Of a stretch of 29,030 bases of DNA, positions 13,802 through 22,096 are shown in pieces. This DNA comes from Lewinellaceae bacterium (GTDB lineage: Bacteria > Bacteroidota > Bacteroidia > Chitinophagales > Saprospiraceae), in contig JACJYO010000018.1 of assembly GCA_020636075.1 (NCBI GenBank), forward strand, positions 1-29,030, read 5' to 3'. Positions within the stretch are counted from its first letter, which is position 1, and the number at the start of each line of letters is the position of its first letter. The position numbers were made by a program, and so were the translations under genes. The notes below the pieces were generated by a model that searched no databases, was not told the DNA's origin, and saw only the letters and a list, made by a program, of their open reading frames with translations.

Positions 13802-15565
13802 ATGAAAAATCATTTCTACACCATCCTGTTCCTGTTGCTCGCACCGATGGCGCTGCGCTCGCAGGGCGACCCACTCCCCAGAGGCTTTTCCCCCGAAGAA
13901 CTCCTCTGGCTTTCAGAAAACAAGCCCGTGCCCGGCGCTGCCGCCTTCGGCATCACCGACCCGCCGCCCGTGCCCGTGCGGGCCATGGCGGAGTGGGAGG
14001 AAATGCAGGCAATGGTCATTACCTGGCGCAGCTACAAGCCCATCCTTGCACAGATTGTGCAGGTCGTGAAGGAAGAGGTGCGGGTCGTGATAATCAACAG
14101 CAACCTCGCAGCTTGCCAGAGCGAGTTGGACGGCTACGGCGTGGATTGGCAGACGGGCAACGTCGAGTTCCTGCAAGCGCCGAGCAACAGCATCTGGATT
14201 AGGGACTACGGGGCGAACCCGGTTTACCTGAACGGCGTGGACTCGCTGGCGCTGGTGGACTGGATTTACAACCGCCCCCGCCCGCTCGACGACATCGTGC
14301 CCGATGCGGTGGGAGAATATTTCGGGTTGCCCGTGTACAGCACTACCGAAGCGCCCTACGACCTGACCCACCCCGGCGGCAACAACTTCTCCGACGGCAT
14401 GGGCACCAACTTTTCCAGCAAACTCGTGCTCGACGAAAACGGCGTGAACAACCAATGGGGCACGAGCAACCACACGGAGGAAGGCGTGGACAGTATCATG
14501 CGGCGGTTCTATGGCATTGACCGCTACGTGAAATTCACCAACCTGCCCTACGACGGCATCCACCACATTGACATGCACATGAAACTGCTGAACGAGACGA
14601 CCCTGCTCGTCGGCGAGTACCCGGAAGGCGTGCCCGACCGGGCGCAAATCGAGGCGAACATTCAGTATTTGCTCGACAATTTCACGACGCCTTTCGGAAC
14701 GCCGTACCGGGTCATCCGCATCCCGATGCCGCCCGAAAACGGCATCTATCCCAGCTTCGGAGCGCCGCTGCGCACCTATGTCAACTCGTTCATCGTGAAC
14801 AAAACCGTGCTGCTGCCCACTTACGAGGAGCAGTACGACACGACTGCCCTACGCATCTGGCACGAAGCCATGCCCGGCTACAACATTGTCGGCATCAACT
14901 GCAACAGCATAATCCCCGCAGGTGGCGCCATTCATTGCATCGTAAAAGAGGTGGGTGTGCAAGACCCCTTGCTCATCCAGCACCATCCGCTGGAAGACAT
15001 CACCGGCGCCAACCCGCCCGCCTACGAAGTGAATGCATGGATACGCCACCGCACCGGCATCGTCGGGGTTACGCTTTTTTACACGACCGATACCGTTGCC
15101 ACTTACCAAAGCCTCGATATGTCGCTCGTTGAGCCGGACAGCAACCGCTGGTCGGCGTCCATCCCGCAGCAGCCGGAAGGCTCTACCGTGTATTACTACA
15201 TCCACGCCGAATCCAATTCCGGCAAACAGGTCGTCCGCCCATTGGTAGCGCCGGAGGGTTATTTCAAATTCTTCATCCACCCGTTAACAGCGGCGAAGGA
15301 AGCGCAGCCAGCCTTGCTCGGCAAGGTGTTCCCCAACCCGGCGAGCGCCCTCACCTGCATCCCGGTGGAGACGGCAACCGGCGGGCAAGCCGACATCGAA
15401 ATCAGCGACTTGTTGGGCAGGAAGGTGGAGACGGTTTTTTCGGGAAAGCTACCCGCAGGCACATCCCGGCACTACTTCCGGGCGGACGGGCTGGCGGCGG
15501 GCGTCTATCAGGTCGTGCTGCGCAGCGAAAGCGGGGTGCAGGCGCAGAAAATCATGGTCAAATAA
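13802..15565 (+). CDS. Secreted peptidylarginine/agmatine-deiminase-like enzyme with T9SS sorting domain
   Basis: ATG 13802 gives 587 residues with a signal peptide (about 1-20, ending RSQ). The guanidine-deiminase fold is supported by AEWEEMQAMVITW, SIWIRDYGA (Asp135), THPGGNNFSDGMG, HHIDMHMKL (His255, Asp257) and PAGGAIHCI (nucleophile Cys379). Families sharing this fold deiminate agmatine (cytoplasmic) or arginine in proteins (the bacterial PPAD type, exported). Export and a later Ig-like segment (about 425-500) favour an extracellular enzyme. The C-terminus (VFPNPASALTCIPVE, then DLLGRKVETVFSGKLPAG and GVYQVVL) is a type A T9SS sorting domain, so the protein should cross the outer membrane by the Por system. 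Substrate remains unproven. Confidence 0.88.
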   Translation: MKNHFYTILFLLLAPMALRSQGDPLPRGFSPEELLWLSENKPVPGAAAFGITDPPPVPVRAMAEWEEMQAMVITWRSYKPILAQIVQVVKEEVRVVIINSNLAACQSELDGYGVDWQTGNVEFLQAPSNSIWIRDYGANPVYLNGVDSLALVDWIYNRPRPLDDIVPDAVGEYFGLPVYSTTEAPYDLTHPGGNNFSDGMGTNFSSKLVLDENGVNNQWGTSNHTEEGVDSIMRRFYGIDRYVKFTNLPYDGIHHIDMHMKLLNETTLLVGEYPEGVPDRAQIEANIQYLLDNFTTPFGTPYRVIRIPMPPENGIYPSFGAPLRTYVNSFIVNKTVLLPTYEEQYDTTALRIWHEAMPGYNIVGINCNSIIPAGGAIHCIVKEVGVQDPLLIQHHPLEDITGANPPAYEVNAWIRHRTGIVGVTLFYTTDTVATYQSLDMSLVEPDSNRWSASIPQQPEGSTVYYYIHAESNSGKQVVRPLVAPEGYFKFFIHPLTAAKEAQPALLGKVFPNPASALTCIPVETATGGQADIEISDLLGRKVETVFSGKLPAGTSRHYFRADGLAAGVYQVVLRSESGVQAQKIMVK

Positions 15566-15601
15566 GCAACCGTATTCTTTCACTTTTAAAATTATCCAAT
15601 T

Positions 15602-16291
15602 ATGAAAAAACTGGCCTTGCTTTTCACCGCCCTGCTTGGATGTGCCGTCGCCTCCGGGCAGGATGAAATTTGGATAAACCCTGATACTGCCTACGCAGAA
15701 GCCGATGCGACAGTGGCGGAAATCGAAGCCGTCTCGTCCATTTACAACGGCTCCGGCTACGAACTGGACGTGTACTGGCAGCGTGACACCACCATGCTGC
15801 CGCCGGGCTGGGAGGTGGATTTTTGTGAAAAAAACGGCTGTTTCCCCGCCTCGGCGCAGGACACCATTTTCACCATAAGCCAAAAGGAAAATGCCCCGCT
15901 GTCGGCGGTTTTCCGACCCAACGGCATCCTCGGCACGGGCTGGATGCGGGTCAGGCTCTACTCCGGCAGTTCGGGTTTGCATTTTGAGAAAAAGGCAGTC
16001 TTCATCGCCACCGCCAACGGGGAGACGGCGACACTGGAACCAGCTTCTGCTGCCAGCATCGCTATTTTCCCCAACCCGGTAAACGGCCTGCTAACGGTGG
16101 TGGCAGCCGATGCCAACTTCAAGGGGAGCTGGACGGTGGCGAACGCTGCCGGGCAAACGGTGCTCGCCCGTGCCGATGCGCCGTCGTCCGGGCATTTGGA
16201 TGTCTCCACGCTATCGCAGGGTTTGTACATCTTGAATGTTCGGACGAAAGAAGGGCGGCTCGTGGCTGCTAAAAAGTTTTCCGTGCAGTAG
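15602..16291 (+). CDS. Secreted protein of unknown function with T9SS sorting domain
   Basis: The 229-residue product has a signal peptide (MKKLALLFTALLGCAVASGQ), a central beta-rich part of about 120 residues with a Cys pair (DFCEKNGC) and a C-terminal type A sorting domain (IAIFPNPVNGLLTVVAAD, then AAGQTVLARADAPSSGHLDV and LSQGLYILNVRT). The middle resembles Ig-like adhesion or sensor modules but I do not recognise a family. It follows the deiminase by 36 bases and is probably co-transcribed with it, so both would be exported together. Confidence 0.75.
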   Translation: MKKLALLFTALLGCAVASGQDEIWINPDTAYAEADATVAEIEAVSSIYNGSGYELDVYWQRDTTMLPPGWEVDFCEKNGCFPASAQDTIFTISQKENAPLSAVFRPNGILGTGWMRVRLYSGSSGLHFEKKAVFIATANGETATLEPASAASIAIFPNPVNGLLTVVAADANFKGSWTVANAAGQTVLARADAPSSGHLDVSTLSQGLYILNVRTKEGRLVAAKKFSVQ

Positions 16292-16414
16292 GCTTATTTT
16301 TTTAGGCCACCGGTTGATTTGCTGGCCAGCCTGTCAAATTTGGTTTCACTCAACCTATCAACCTATCAGGCCTATTATCATTTCCCGGTAAATCTTATTC
16401 ATAATACTCGGATC

Positions 16415-18850
16415 ATGAAAAAACTAAAACTCGACATCCCCCTTCTCCTCCCAGAAATCCCCGACGAAAAAGATGCTTGCGTGGGGCGCCTCATTTCCAC
16501 TTTGGAAGAAAAAGAAGGCATCGAAAAGGCGCACGTAAAGGACGGCGAACCGCCACTTTTGTGCATCCACTACGACTCCGGAAAGCTCCCGCTGAAAAAA
16601 GTCAAAACCCTTGCCCGCCAGAGCGGGGCGGAACTAACCGGGCGCTTTCGCCACCTGCTGCTCGACGTGCAGGGCATCCGCCACCAACGCCACGCCCGGC
16701 AGGTGGGTGAAGCGCTCGAACGGCAGCCCGGCATCGTCGAAGCCGTCGCTTCGGCAGCCGGAACATTGCGCATCGAGTTTGACACGCAGCAAACCGGCCG
16801 GGAAAAAGTGGAAGCCGCCGTCCGAAAGGTGGGCTTGGCGATTGCTGAAAAAGCACCTGCCCAAAAGCACGGTCACGAAGAAGGCGAGGGACATGGCCAT
16901 GCGCACGGCGGCATTTTCGGTGAAAACACGGAACTGGTTTTCTCGCTGGTTTCCGGGGCGCTGCTCGGCACGGGCTTCGGGCTGTCGTTTGTGGAAGGCT
17001 TGCCCGGCTGGGTATCATTGGCCTGCTACATTGGGGCGTACTTTTTCGGCGGGTTTTTCACGGCGAAGGAGGCGTTCGAGACCATCCGCCGGGGCGGGTT
17101 CGAGATAGATTTCCTGATGCTCGTGGCGGCAGCCGGGGCAGCCATTTTGGGCGAGTGGGCGGAAGGGGCGTTCCTGCTGTTCCTGTTCAGCCTCGGCCAT
17201 GCGCTGGAGCATTTCGCTATGGAAAAAGCGAGGAAATCCATCGCCGCCCTCGCCGACTTAGCCCCGCCGACAGCGCTGGTCAAACGCAATGGCGAGACGG
17301 TGGAAGTCGGCATCGAGGAACTGAAAATCGGCGACCTCATCATCGTCAAGCCGAACACTAAAATCGCTGCCGATGGCGTGGTGGTGAAGGGTGAAAGCGC
17401 CGTCAACCAAGCGCCTATCACGGGCGAAAGCGTCCCGGTGGACAAGTTCCCTGCCACCAATCCCGGCAAGGAGTTCAAAGACCTGAACGCCGTCCCCGCC
17501 GAACACCGGGCCTTCGCAGGTGCCATCAACGGGGCGGGTGTTTTGGAAATAAAAGTGTTGAAAGAAGCCAAAGACAGTACCCTTTCCCGCCTGATAACCT
17601 TGGTGAAGGAAGCCGAAACCCAGAAGTCGCCGACGCAGCTTTTCACCGACCGCTTCGAGAAGTGGTTCGTCCCGGCGGTGCTGGCGCTGGTCGTGCTGCT
17701 CTGTTTTGCCTTTTTGGTGCTGGACGAGCCGTTCAGCCGGAGTTTTTACCGGGCAATGGCGGTGCTGGTCGCCGCTTCGCCCTGCGCCCTTGCGATTTCG
17801 ACACCGAGCGCCGTGTTGGCAGGCGTGGCGAGGGCGGCAAGGGCAGGCGTTTTGGTAAAAGGCGGCGCCCCGCTCGAAGATTTGGGGCAACTCACCGCCA
17901 TCGCTTTTGATAAAACGGGTACGCTGACGGAGGGCAAGCCTAAGTTTACCGGCGTTGTTCCCTTTGGTGAAACGGACAAAGAAGAGCTGCTGAAAGTGGC
18001 GCTGGCAGTAGAAGTGACGAGCGACCACCCGCTGGCTGCCGCCATCGTGGAAGGCGCAAAAAAGGAGTTGGGCAGCGAAAAAGTGCCTGAAGCCCACGAC
18101 CTGCAGGCCATCACAGGCAGGGGCGTGAAAGCGAAATACGAAGGTGACACCGTCCACATCGGCAACCGCCAATTGTTCGAGGAACTGACCAAACAGCCCG
18201 TCCCGGCTGACATTTCCCAGAAAATGGAAGCACTGGAAAACGAAGGGCGCACGGCCATGATTGTCCACCGCAACGACCGCTACCTCGGCATCATTTCCGT
18301 CATGGACGTTGCCCGCCCGGAGGCGAAAGAAACCCTTGCCCGCCTGAAACATGCAGGCATCCGGCGCATGATAATGCTTACCGGTGATCATCAGCGGGTC
18401 GCCGATGCGGTGGCAAAAGCCATTGGCATCACCGACCCGCTCGGCAACCTGATGCCCGAGGACAAGGTCGCGGCCATCGAAAAGCTGCGGCGGGAAGAAG
18501 GCAAAGTTGCAATGGTCGGCGACGGTGTGAACGATGCGCCCGCCCTGGCGAAAAGTACCGTTGGTATCGCCATGGGCGCTGCAGGCAGCGACGTAGCGCT
18601 CGAAACCGCCGACATTGCCCTTATGGGCGACAAGCTGGAGGCGCTGCCTTTCACTATCGGCCTGAGCCGTAAGGCCCGCCGCATCATCCGGCAAAACCTT
18701 TGGATAAGCCTCGGCATGGTCGCCGTACTGATACCGCTGACGATTCTGGGCATTGCGGAGATTGGCCCCGCCGTCGTTGCGCATGAAGGCTCGACGCTGG
18801 TGGTGGTGGCGAATGGGCTGCGATTGTTAACGTTTAAAAAGCCTCGGTAA
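16415..18850 (+). CDS. P1B-type heavy-metal ATPase (P1B-4-like, SPC/HEGST) with HxxH HMA-like domain
   Basis: ATG 16415 gives 811 residues. The membrane core has SPC (455-457) in the metal-site helix instead of CPC, and HEGST (790-794) in the last helices; both are hallmarks of the P1B-4 group (CoaT/CtpD-like), linked to Co, Zn, Fe or Cd export. The ATPase machinery is complete: TGES (from 336), phosphorylated Asp499 in DKTGT, SDHPLA and GDGVNDAPA (from 702). The cytosolic front has two HMA-like units, about 5-75 and 76-145. Neither has CxxC: the second reads GIRHQRHA, with His90 and His93 where the two Cys would be. A His-rich linker follows (HGHEEGEGHGHAHGG). Most P1B-4 pumps lack such an N-terminus. 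It follows a 123-base gap with a T run at 16297 and stands alone. Confidence 0.9.
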   Translation: MKKLKLDIPLLLPEIPDEKDACVGRLISTLEEKEGIEKAHVKDGEPPLLCIHYDSGKLPLKKVKTLARQSGAELTGRFRHLLLDVQGIRHQRHARQVGEALERQPGIVEAVASAAGTLRIEFDTQQTGREKVEAAVRKVGLAIAEKAPAQKHGHEEGEGHGHAHGGIFGENTELVFSLVSGALLGTGFGLSFVEGLPGWVSLACYIGAYFFGGFFTAKEAFETIRRGGFEIDFLMLVAAAGAAILGEWAEGAFLLFLFSLGHALEHFAMEKARKSIAALADLAPPTALVKRNGETVEVGIEELKIGDLIIVKPNTKIAADGVVVKGESAVNQAPITGESVPVDKFPATNPGKEFKDLNAVPAEHRAFAGAINGAGVLEIKVLKEAKDSTLSRLITLVKEAETQKSPTQLFTDRFEKWFVPAVLALVVLLCFAFLVLDEPFSRSFYRAMAVLVAASPCALAISTPSAVLAGVARAARAGVLVKGGAPLEDLGQLTAIAFDKTGTLTEGKPKFTGVVPFGETDKEELLKVALAVEVTSDHPLAAAIVEGAKKELGSEKVPEAHDLQAITGRGVKAKYEGDTVHIGNRQLFEELTKQPVPADISQKMEALENEGRTAMIVHRNDRYLGIISVMDVARPEAKETLARLKHAGIRRMIMLTGDHQRVADAVAKAIGITDPLGNLMPEDKVAAIEKLRREEGKVAMVGDGVNDAPALAKSTVGIAMGAAGSDVALETADIALMGDKLEALPFTIGLSRKARRIIRQNLWISLGMVAVLIPLTILGIAEIGPAVVAHEGSTLVVVANGLRLLTFKKPR

Positions 18851-18952
18851 ACCCGGCGCTTTCCATCACACTTCAGGAAGAAATGCGGCACCGTATTGCT
18901 ACGAGGTTTTTCTGAAAAATGAGCTTTGCCTCAAACAGCAGCAAGGTGATTG

Positions 18953-18977
18953 GCCCGCCAAATGACGGGTCTTTTTT
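18953..18977 (+). terminator. Possible intrinsic terminator downstream of the metal ATPase
   Basis: GCCCG at 18953-18957 pairs with CGGGT at 18966-18970 around a short loop, and C plus six T's follow (18971-18977). The stem is only five base pairs, so the call is modest. Position, about 100 bases after the ATPase stop and ahead of a new promoter, fits. Confidence 0.4.
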
Positions 18978-19014
18978 AGGCCCTATCCACACCAACCTGC
19001 CAACTATTTGATAA

Positions 19015-19048
19015 TTGCAATAAAAACCAAGAATTTAACTTACCTTTG
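19015..19048 (+). promoter_or_regulatory. Bacteroidota-type promoter of the di-haem/Rieske/barrel operon
   Basis: TACCTTTG at 19041-19048 matches TANNTTTG exactly. A TTG at 19015-19017 is the nearest -33 candidate but is 23 bases away, slightly long. The transcription start is expected near 19055, about 54 bases before the ATG at 19109. Confidence 0.6.
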
Positions 19049-19061
19049 TCAAATAATTAGA

Positions 19062-19070
19062 TTAGCCTAA
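19062..19070 (+). promoter_or_regulatory. Candidate DtxR/IdeR-like operator (TTAGCCTAA)
   Basis: TTAGCCTAA is a perfect palindrome equal to the core of DtxR-family boxes (TTAGxCTAA), here framed by ATAATTA (19053-19059) and TAATTAT (19076-19082), a wider 7-bp inverted repeat. It lies just past the predicted transcription start, a usual repressor position. The operon it precedes is of a kind known to respond to iron or manganese. No regulator gene is in the window, so binding is inferred. Confidence 0.45.
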
Positions 19071-19108
19071 ATATTTAATTATGTAAATTTAATAAAACTT
19101 GTAGAGCA

Positions 19109-20299
19109 ATGAAAAAATGGCTTGCCCTCATTCTCTTAGTCAGTATCTCTATACTCTCCTGCGAAAAGCTGCTTCCTCCCACTCCTGCGGAAGACGAACT
19201 GCTCGACGGCCCGGTACTGGGCCTGAGTGGCGAACAAAACCTTCGCTTCCTCGAAGGTGACATCGCCTTCAACGATGAGATTTTTACACCACAAACTGGC
19301 CTGGGGCCTCTCTTCGTTGCCACCTCTTGTGGAAGTTGCCATGCAGGTGACGGAAAAGGTACGCCCTTCACGACTCTTATCCGTTTTGGGCAAACGGACT
19401 CTACTGGCAATTACTATCTGCACCTCGGAGCGCCACAACTGCAACACCGGGCCATTCCAGGTTACACACCGGAAGCCCTGCCGCCGAATATTGCTTTCTC
19501 CAAACTCACACCGCCCGCCAACACGGGGTTGGGCTATCTCGACCTGGTCAGCGATGCGGATATCCTTGCGATGGCAGATGAAAATGATGCCAATGGCGAC
19601 GGCGTTTCAGGTGTCCCGAATTGGATAAAACTGCCAGGATATGTGAAGCCCAGGGCAGGTGCTGTTATCAAAAATGACAGGTACATCGGGCGCTTTGGCA
19701 AGAAAGCCAGCGCTTATGACTTGTTGCACCAGACTGCCAGCGCCTATAACCAGGATATCGGTATAACTTCGACCTTCGAGCCGTTCGATACTTATTTGAA
19801 ACAGGAAGTCGAACCTGAAGTGTCAAACCAGGCCGTACTGGACGTGGTATTTTATCTCCAAACCCTCAAGGCGCCACTGCAACGAAATCCAAACGCCCCG
19901 GATGTACTTGCCGGGAAAGAGCTTTTTACTCAAATCAAATGCTCTGCCTGCCACCGGCCGGAACTGAAAACGGGTGACAGCGAGGTTGCGGCTTTGTCCA
20001 ATCAGACATTCTATCCTTATACCGACCTGCTTTTGCACGATATGGGCAGCGCACTGGACGACGGTTATACCGAGGGTACGGCAGCCCCCGCAGAGTGGCG
20101 CACTCCTCCGCTTTGGGGACTGGGCCTTTCTCCCAATTCACAGGGTGGACGCTTTTTTTTGATGCATGACGGGAGGGCAGGGAGCATCGAAGAAGCCATC
20201 TTCCTGCATGGTGGAGAAGCAGAGGGGAGCCGCAACCTGTACAAGGCGCTTCAGGCGAGCGAACGGCAAAAACTACTGGCCTTTTTGGAAAGCCTTTGA
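19109..20299 (+). CDS. Di-haem c-type cytochrome lipoprotein (DHOR/DUF1111 family)
   Basis: The 396-residue product has a lipoprotein signal ending LLVSISILSCEK and two c-haem sites, CGSCH (74-78) and CSACH (278-282). Regions such as FNDEIFTPQTGLGPLFVATS, ENDANGDGVSGVPNW and a late PLWGLGLSPNSQGGRFFLMHDGRA are those of the di-haem oxidoreductase family (DUF1111, formerly called thiol oxidoreductase). Members sit in the periplasm or on the outer membrane and are frequently found in iron-starvation regulons with imelysin and porin genes; their electron partner is not established. The Rieske gene starts two bases after its stop region and the barrel gene follows, so all three form one unit. The first member lies behind a DtxR-like box. 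Confidence 0.85.
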   Translation: MKKWLALILLVSISILSCEKLLPPTPAEDELLDGPVLGLSGEQNLRFLEGDIAFNDEIFTPQTGLGPLFVATSCGSCHAGDGKGTPFTTLIRFGQTDSTGNYYLHLGAPQLQHRAIPGYTPEALPPNIAFSKLTPPANTGLGYLDLVSDADILAMADENDANGDGVSGVPNWIKLPGYVKPRAGAVIKNDRYIGRFGKKASAYDLLHQTASAYNQDIGITSTFEPFDTYLKQEVEPEVSNQAVLDVVFYLQTLKAPLQRNPNAPDVLAGKELFTQIKCSACHRPELKTGDSEVAALSNQTFYPYTDLLLHDMGSALDDGYTEGTAAPAEWRTPPLWGLGLSPNSQGGRFFLMHDGRAGSIEEAIFLHGGEAEGSRNLYKALQASERQKLLAFLESL

Positions 20300-20301
20300 A
20301 C

Positions 20302-20742
20302 ATGAAAAGAAGGAATTTTATAAAAACCTCATGCCTTGGCTGCCTCGGAGCAGCCGTTTTGGGCGCCTTGTTGCAGGGTTGTAGCCCCTTTCACCTGGTC
20401 ACTGCCGATATAGAAAATAACCGGGTGAGCCTGAAAAAGTCGGAGTTCATTGTTTTGAAAAAAGAAAAAAAGGCCTGGCGGAAATGGGTATTGGTGAAAA
20501 CGGAAAGGTTACCTTTTCCGCTTGGCGTTTACCGCTTCGACGAAGGCCGTTATGCAGCTTCCTACCTCGAATGTACGCACCAACAATGTGAGATAGCACC
20601 TGAAGGCGATTACCTACAATGCCCCTGCCACGGCTCGGAGTTTTCTAATGAAGGAAAACTACAGAAAGGCCCTGCAGGGACAGATTTAAAAACTTTCCGC
20701 ATCACGGCCGATGCACATAACATTTACATTCACCTGCTATGA
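20302..20742 (+). CDS. Rieske [2Fe-2S] protein with Tat/lipoprotein-like signal
   Basis: ATG 20302 (not the upstream TTG at 20296) gives 146 residues. The start MKRRNFIKTSCLGCLG is a twin-arginine signal, and ALLQGC provides a lipobox, so it may be exported folded and lipid-anchored. Cluster ligands are in CTHQQC (91-96) and CPCHGS (107-112): Cys91 and His93 plus Cys109 and His110, with the spare Cys pair for the disulfide. Unlike bc1-type Rieske subunits there is no cytochrome b gene next to it. Its position between a di-haem cytochrome and an outer-membrane barrel suggests a small periplasmic redox chain that handles a ferric compound. The stop overlaps the next start (ATGA). Confidence 0.88.
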   Translation: MKRRNFIKTSCLGCLGAAVLGALLQGCSPFHLVTADIENNRVSLKKSEFIVLKKEKKAWRKWVLVKTERLPFPLGVYRFDEGRYAASYLECTHQQCEIAPEGDYLQCPCHGSEFSNEGKLQKGPAGTDLKTFRITADAHNIYIHLL

Positions 20743-21974
20743 ATAAATACGTTTGCGCAATTATCTGCTGCTTCATATTTTCTGCCCAAACGGCGATTAC
20801 CCAGAACGACAGTACTGCCTGGCTGCAACGAGTGGCAGCCGACACCTCGAAGCCCCAGCTCAACATGGACGCCGTGTATAACCGCCCCTTTTTGCAGGCT
20901 GGAAAAATGCCTGTAGCACTGGGCGGTTATGTGGAAAGCAAAGGGGAGTACTTACAAACTGACGGTATTTCGGAGGGATGGCAGTTCCAAATGCAGCGCA
21001 TGACATTGTTTGTGTCGTCCTCCCTTCATCACCGCATAAAGTTCCTTTCTGAGCTTGAATTTGAGGAGGGTACAAAGGAGATAAACATCGAGTTCGCGTC
21101 GCTCGATTTCCAAATCACCCCATTATTCAATTTCCGCAGCGGCATTGTGATGAACCCCATCGGCGCATTTAACCAAAACCATGACGGGCCAAAATGGGAG
21201 TTCAACGACCGCCCCCTTTCCTCTACGCAATTGTTGCCTGCGACATTTAGCAATGTCGGTTTGGGGATTTGGGGAAAAATTGCCCGTCAGGATTGGGTCT
21301 TTGCCTATGAGGCCTACCTGACCAATGGTTTCGACCAACAAATCATCGAGAATAATGAAAACAAAACTTTCCTGCCTGCCACAAAAAACAATCCCGGCCG
21401 CTTCGAAGAAAATTTCAATGGGGTGCCCCTATTCACCGGGAAAATCGCTGTGCGGCAACGCAAATGGTTTGAAATAGGGCTGTCAACAATGCAAGGCATC
21501 TACAACAAATTTGAAGAAGACGGTTTGCGACTTGATAAGAAGCGGGCGGTTAGGGTTTGGGCAGTGGATTTCAACCTCTCTCTGCCAAAAACGAAAACCT
21601 CTGTCAACGGCGAATGGGCTTGGGTTAGTGTGGATGTGCCAGACACCTATTCCCAACAGTTTGGGGAGCAGCAGCAGGGTGGATTCCTCGACGTAGTGCA
21701 ACCTGTTTTGAAACGGAAAATGCTGGGTTTCGACAACGCTGTACTGAATCTCGCCTGCCGCATCGAGTACGTGGACTGGAACGTTGGGAATTTCAAAGAA
21801 ACGGGCATCAATATCGGCGACCATCTGTTGGCGATTGTACCCGCCGTCAGCTTTCGCCCCTCCGCCCAAACGGTACTTCGGCTGAACTACCGCCGCCGTC
21901 ATCAAACCGACCTACTGGGCAACCCGCCTGCCCTGACAGGAGGATTCCAGTTTGGGGTAGCGAGTTATTTCTAA
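20739..21974 (+). CDS. Outer-membrane beta-barrel (porin-like) protein
   Basis: This 411-residue product has a signal peptide (about 1-21) and repeated amphipathic strands ending in an aromatic residue (final FQFGVASYF). The pattern ALGGYVESKGEYLQ, RMTLFVSSSLHHRIKFLSEL and FRSGIVMNPIGAFNQNHDGP resembles the phosphate-selective porin/OprO-P-like superfamily as seen in Bacteroidota, but I cannot fix the family. It overlaps the Rieske gene by four bases, so translation is coupled and a shared role is likely, perhaps a channel for the substrate on which the two redox proteins act. No plug domain is present, so it is not TonB-dependent. Confidence 0.7.
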   Translation: MNKYVCAIICCFIFSAQTAITQNDSTAWLQRVAADTSKPQLNMDAVYNRPFLQAGKMPVALGGYVESKGEYLQTDGISEGWQFQMQRMTLFVSSSLHHRIKFLSELEFEEGTKEINIEFASLDFQITPLFNFRSGIVMNPIGAFNQNHDGPKWEFNDRPLSSTQLLPATFSNVGLGIWGKIARQDWVFAYEAYLTNGFDQQIIENNENKTFLPATKNNPGRFEENFNGVPLFTGKIAVRQRKWFEIGLSTMQGIYNKFEEDGLRLDKKRAVRVWAVDFNLSLPKTKTSVNGEWAWVSVDVPDTYSQQFGEQQQGGFLDVVQPVLKRKMLGFDNAVLNLACRIEYVDWNVGNFKETGINIGDHLLAIVPAVSFRPSAQTVLRLNYRRRHQTDLLGNPPALTGGFQFGVASYF

Positions 21975-22096
21975 TCAATCCCTTCACCTTTTACTGAGAA
22001 AGATCACTAATTGTTTTGATGATCATCATCGGTTTATCCCGCTTTTGCTGTTAGCTTTAGCCGCGAGTTATTTTATTATCAGTAATCAGTTTCACC

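Noticed and set aside
17258..18784. 508-codon open frame on the minus strand
   Set aside because: It lies wholly antisense to the P-type ATPase, whose motifs are complete; GC-rich third positions open the opposite frame. The product shows no recognisable domain.
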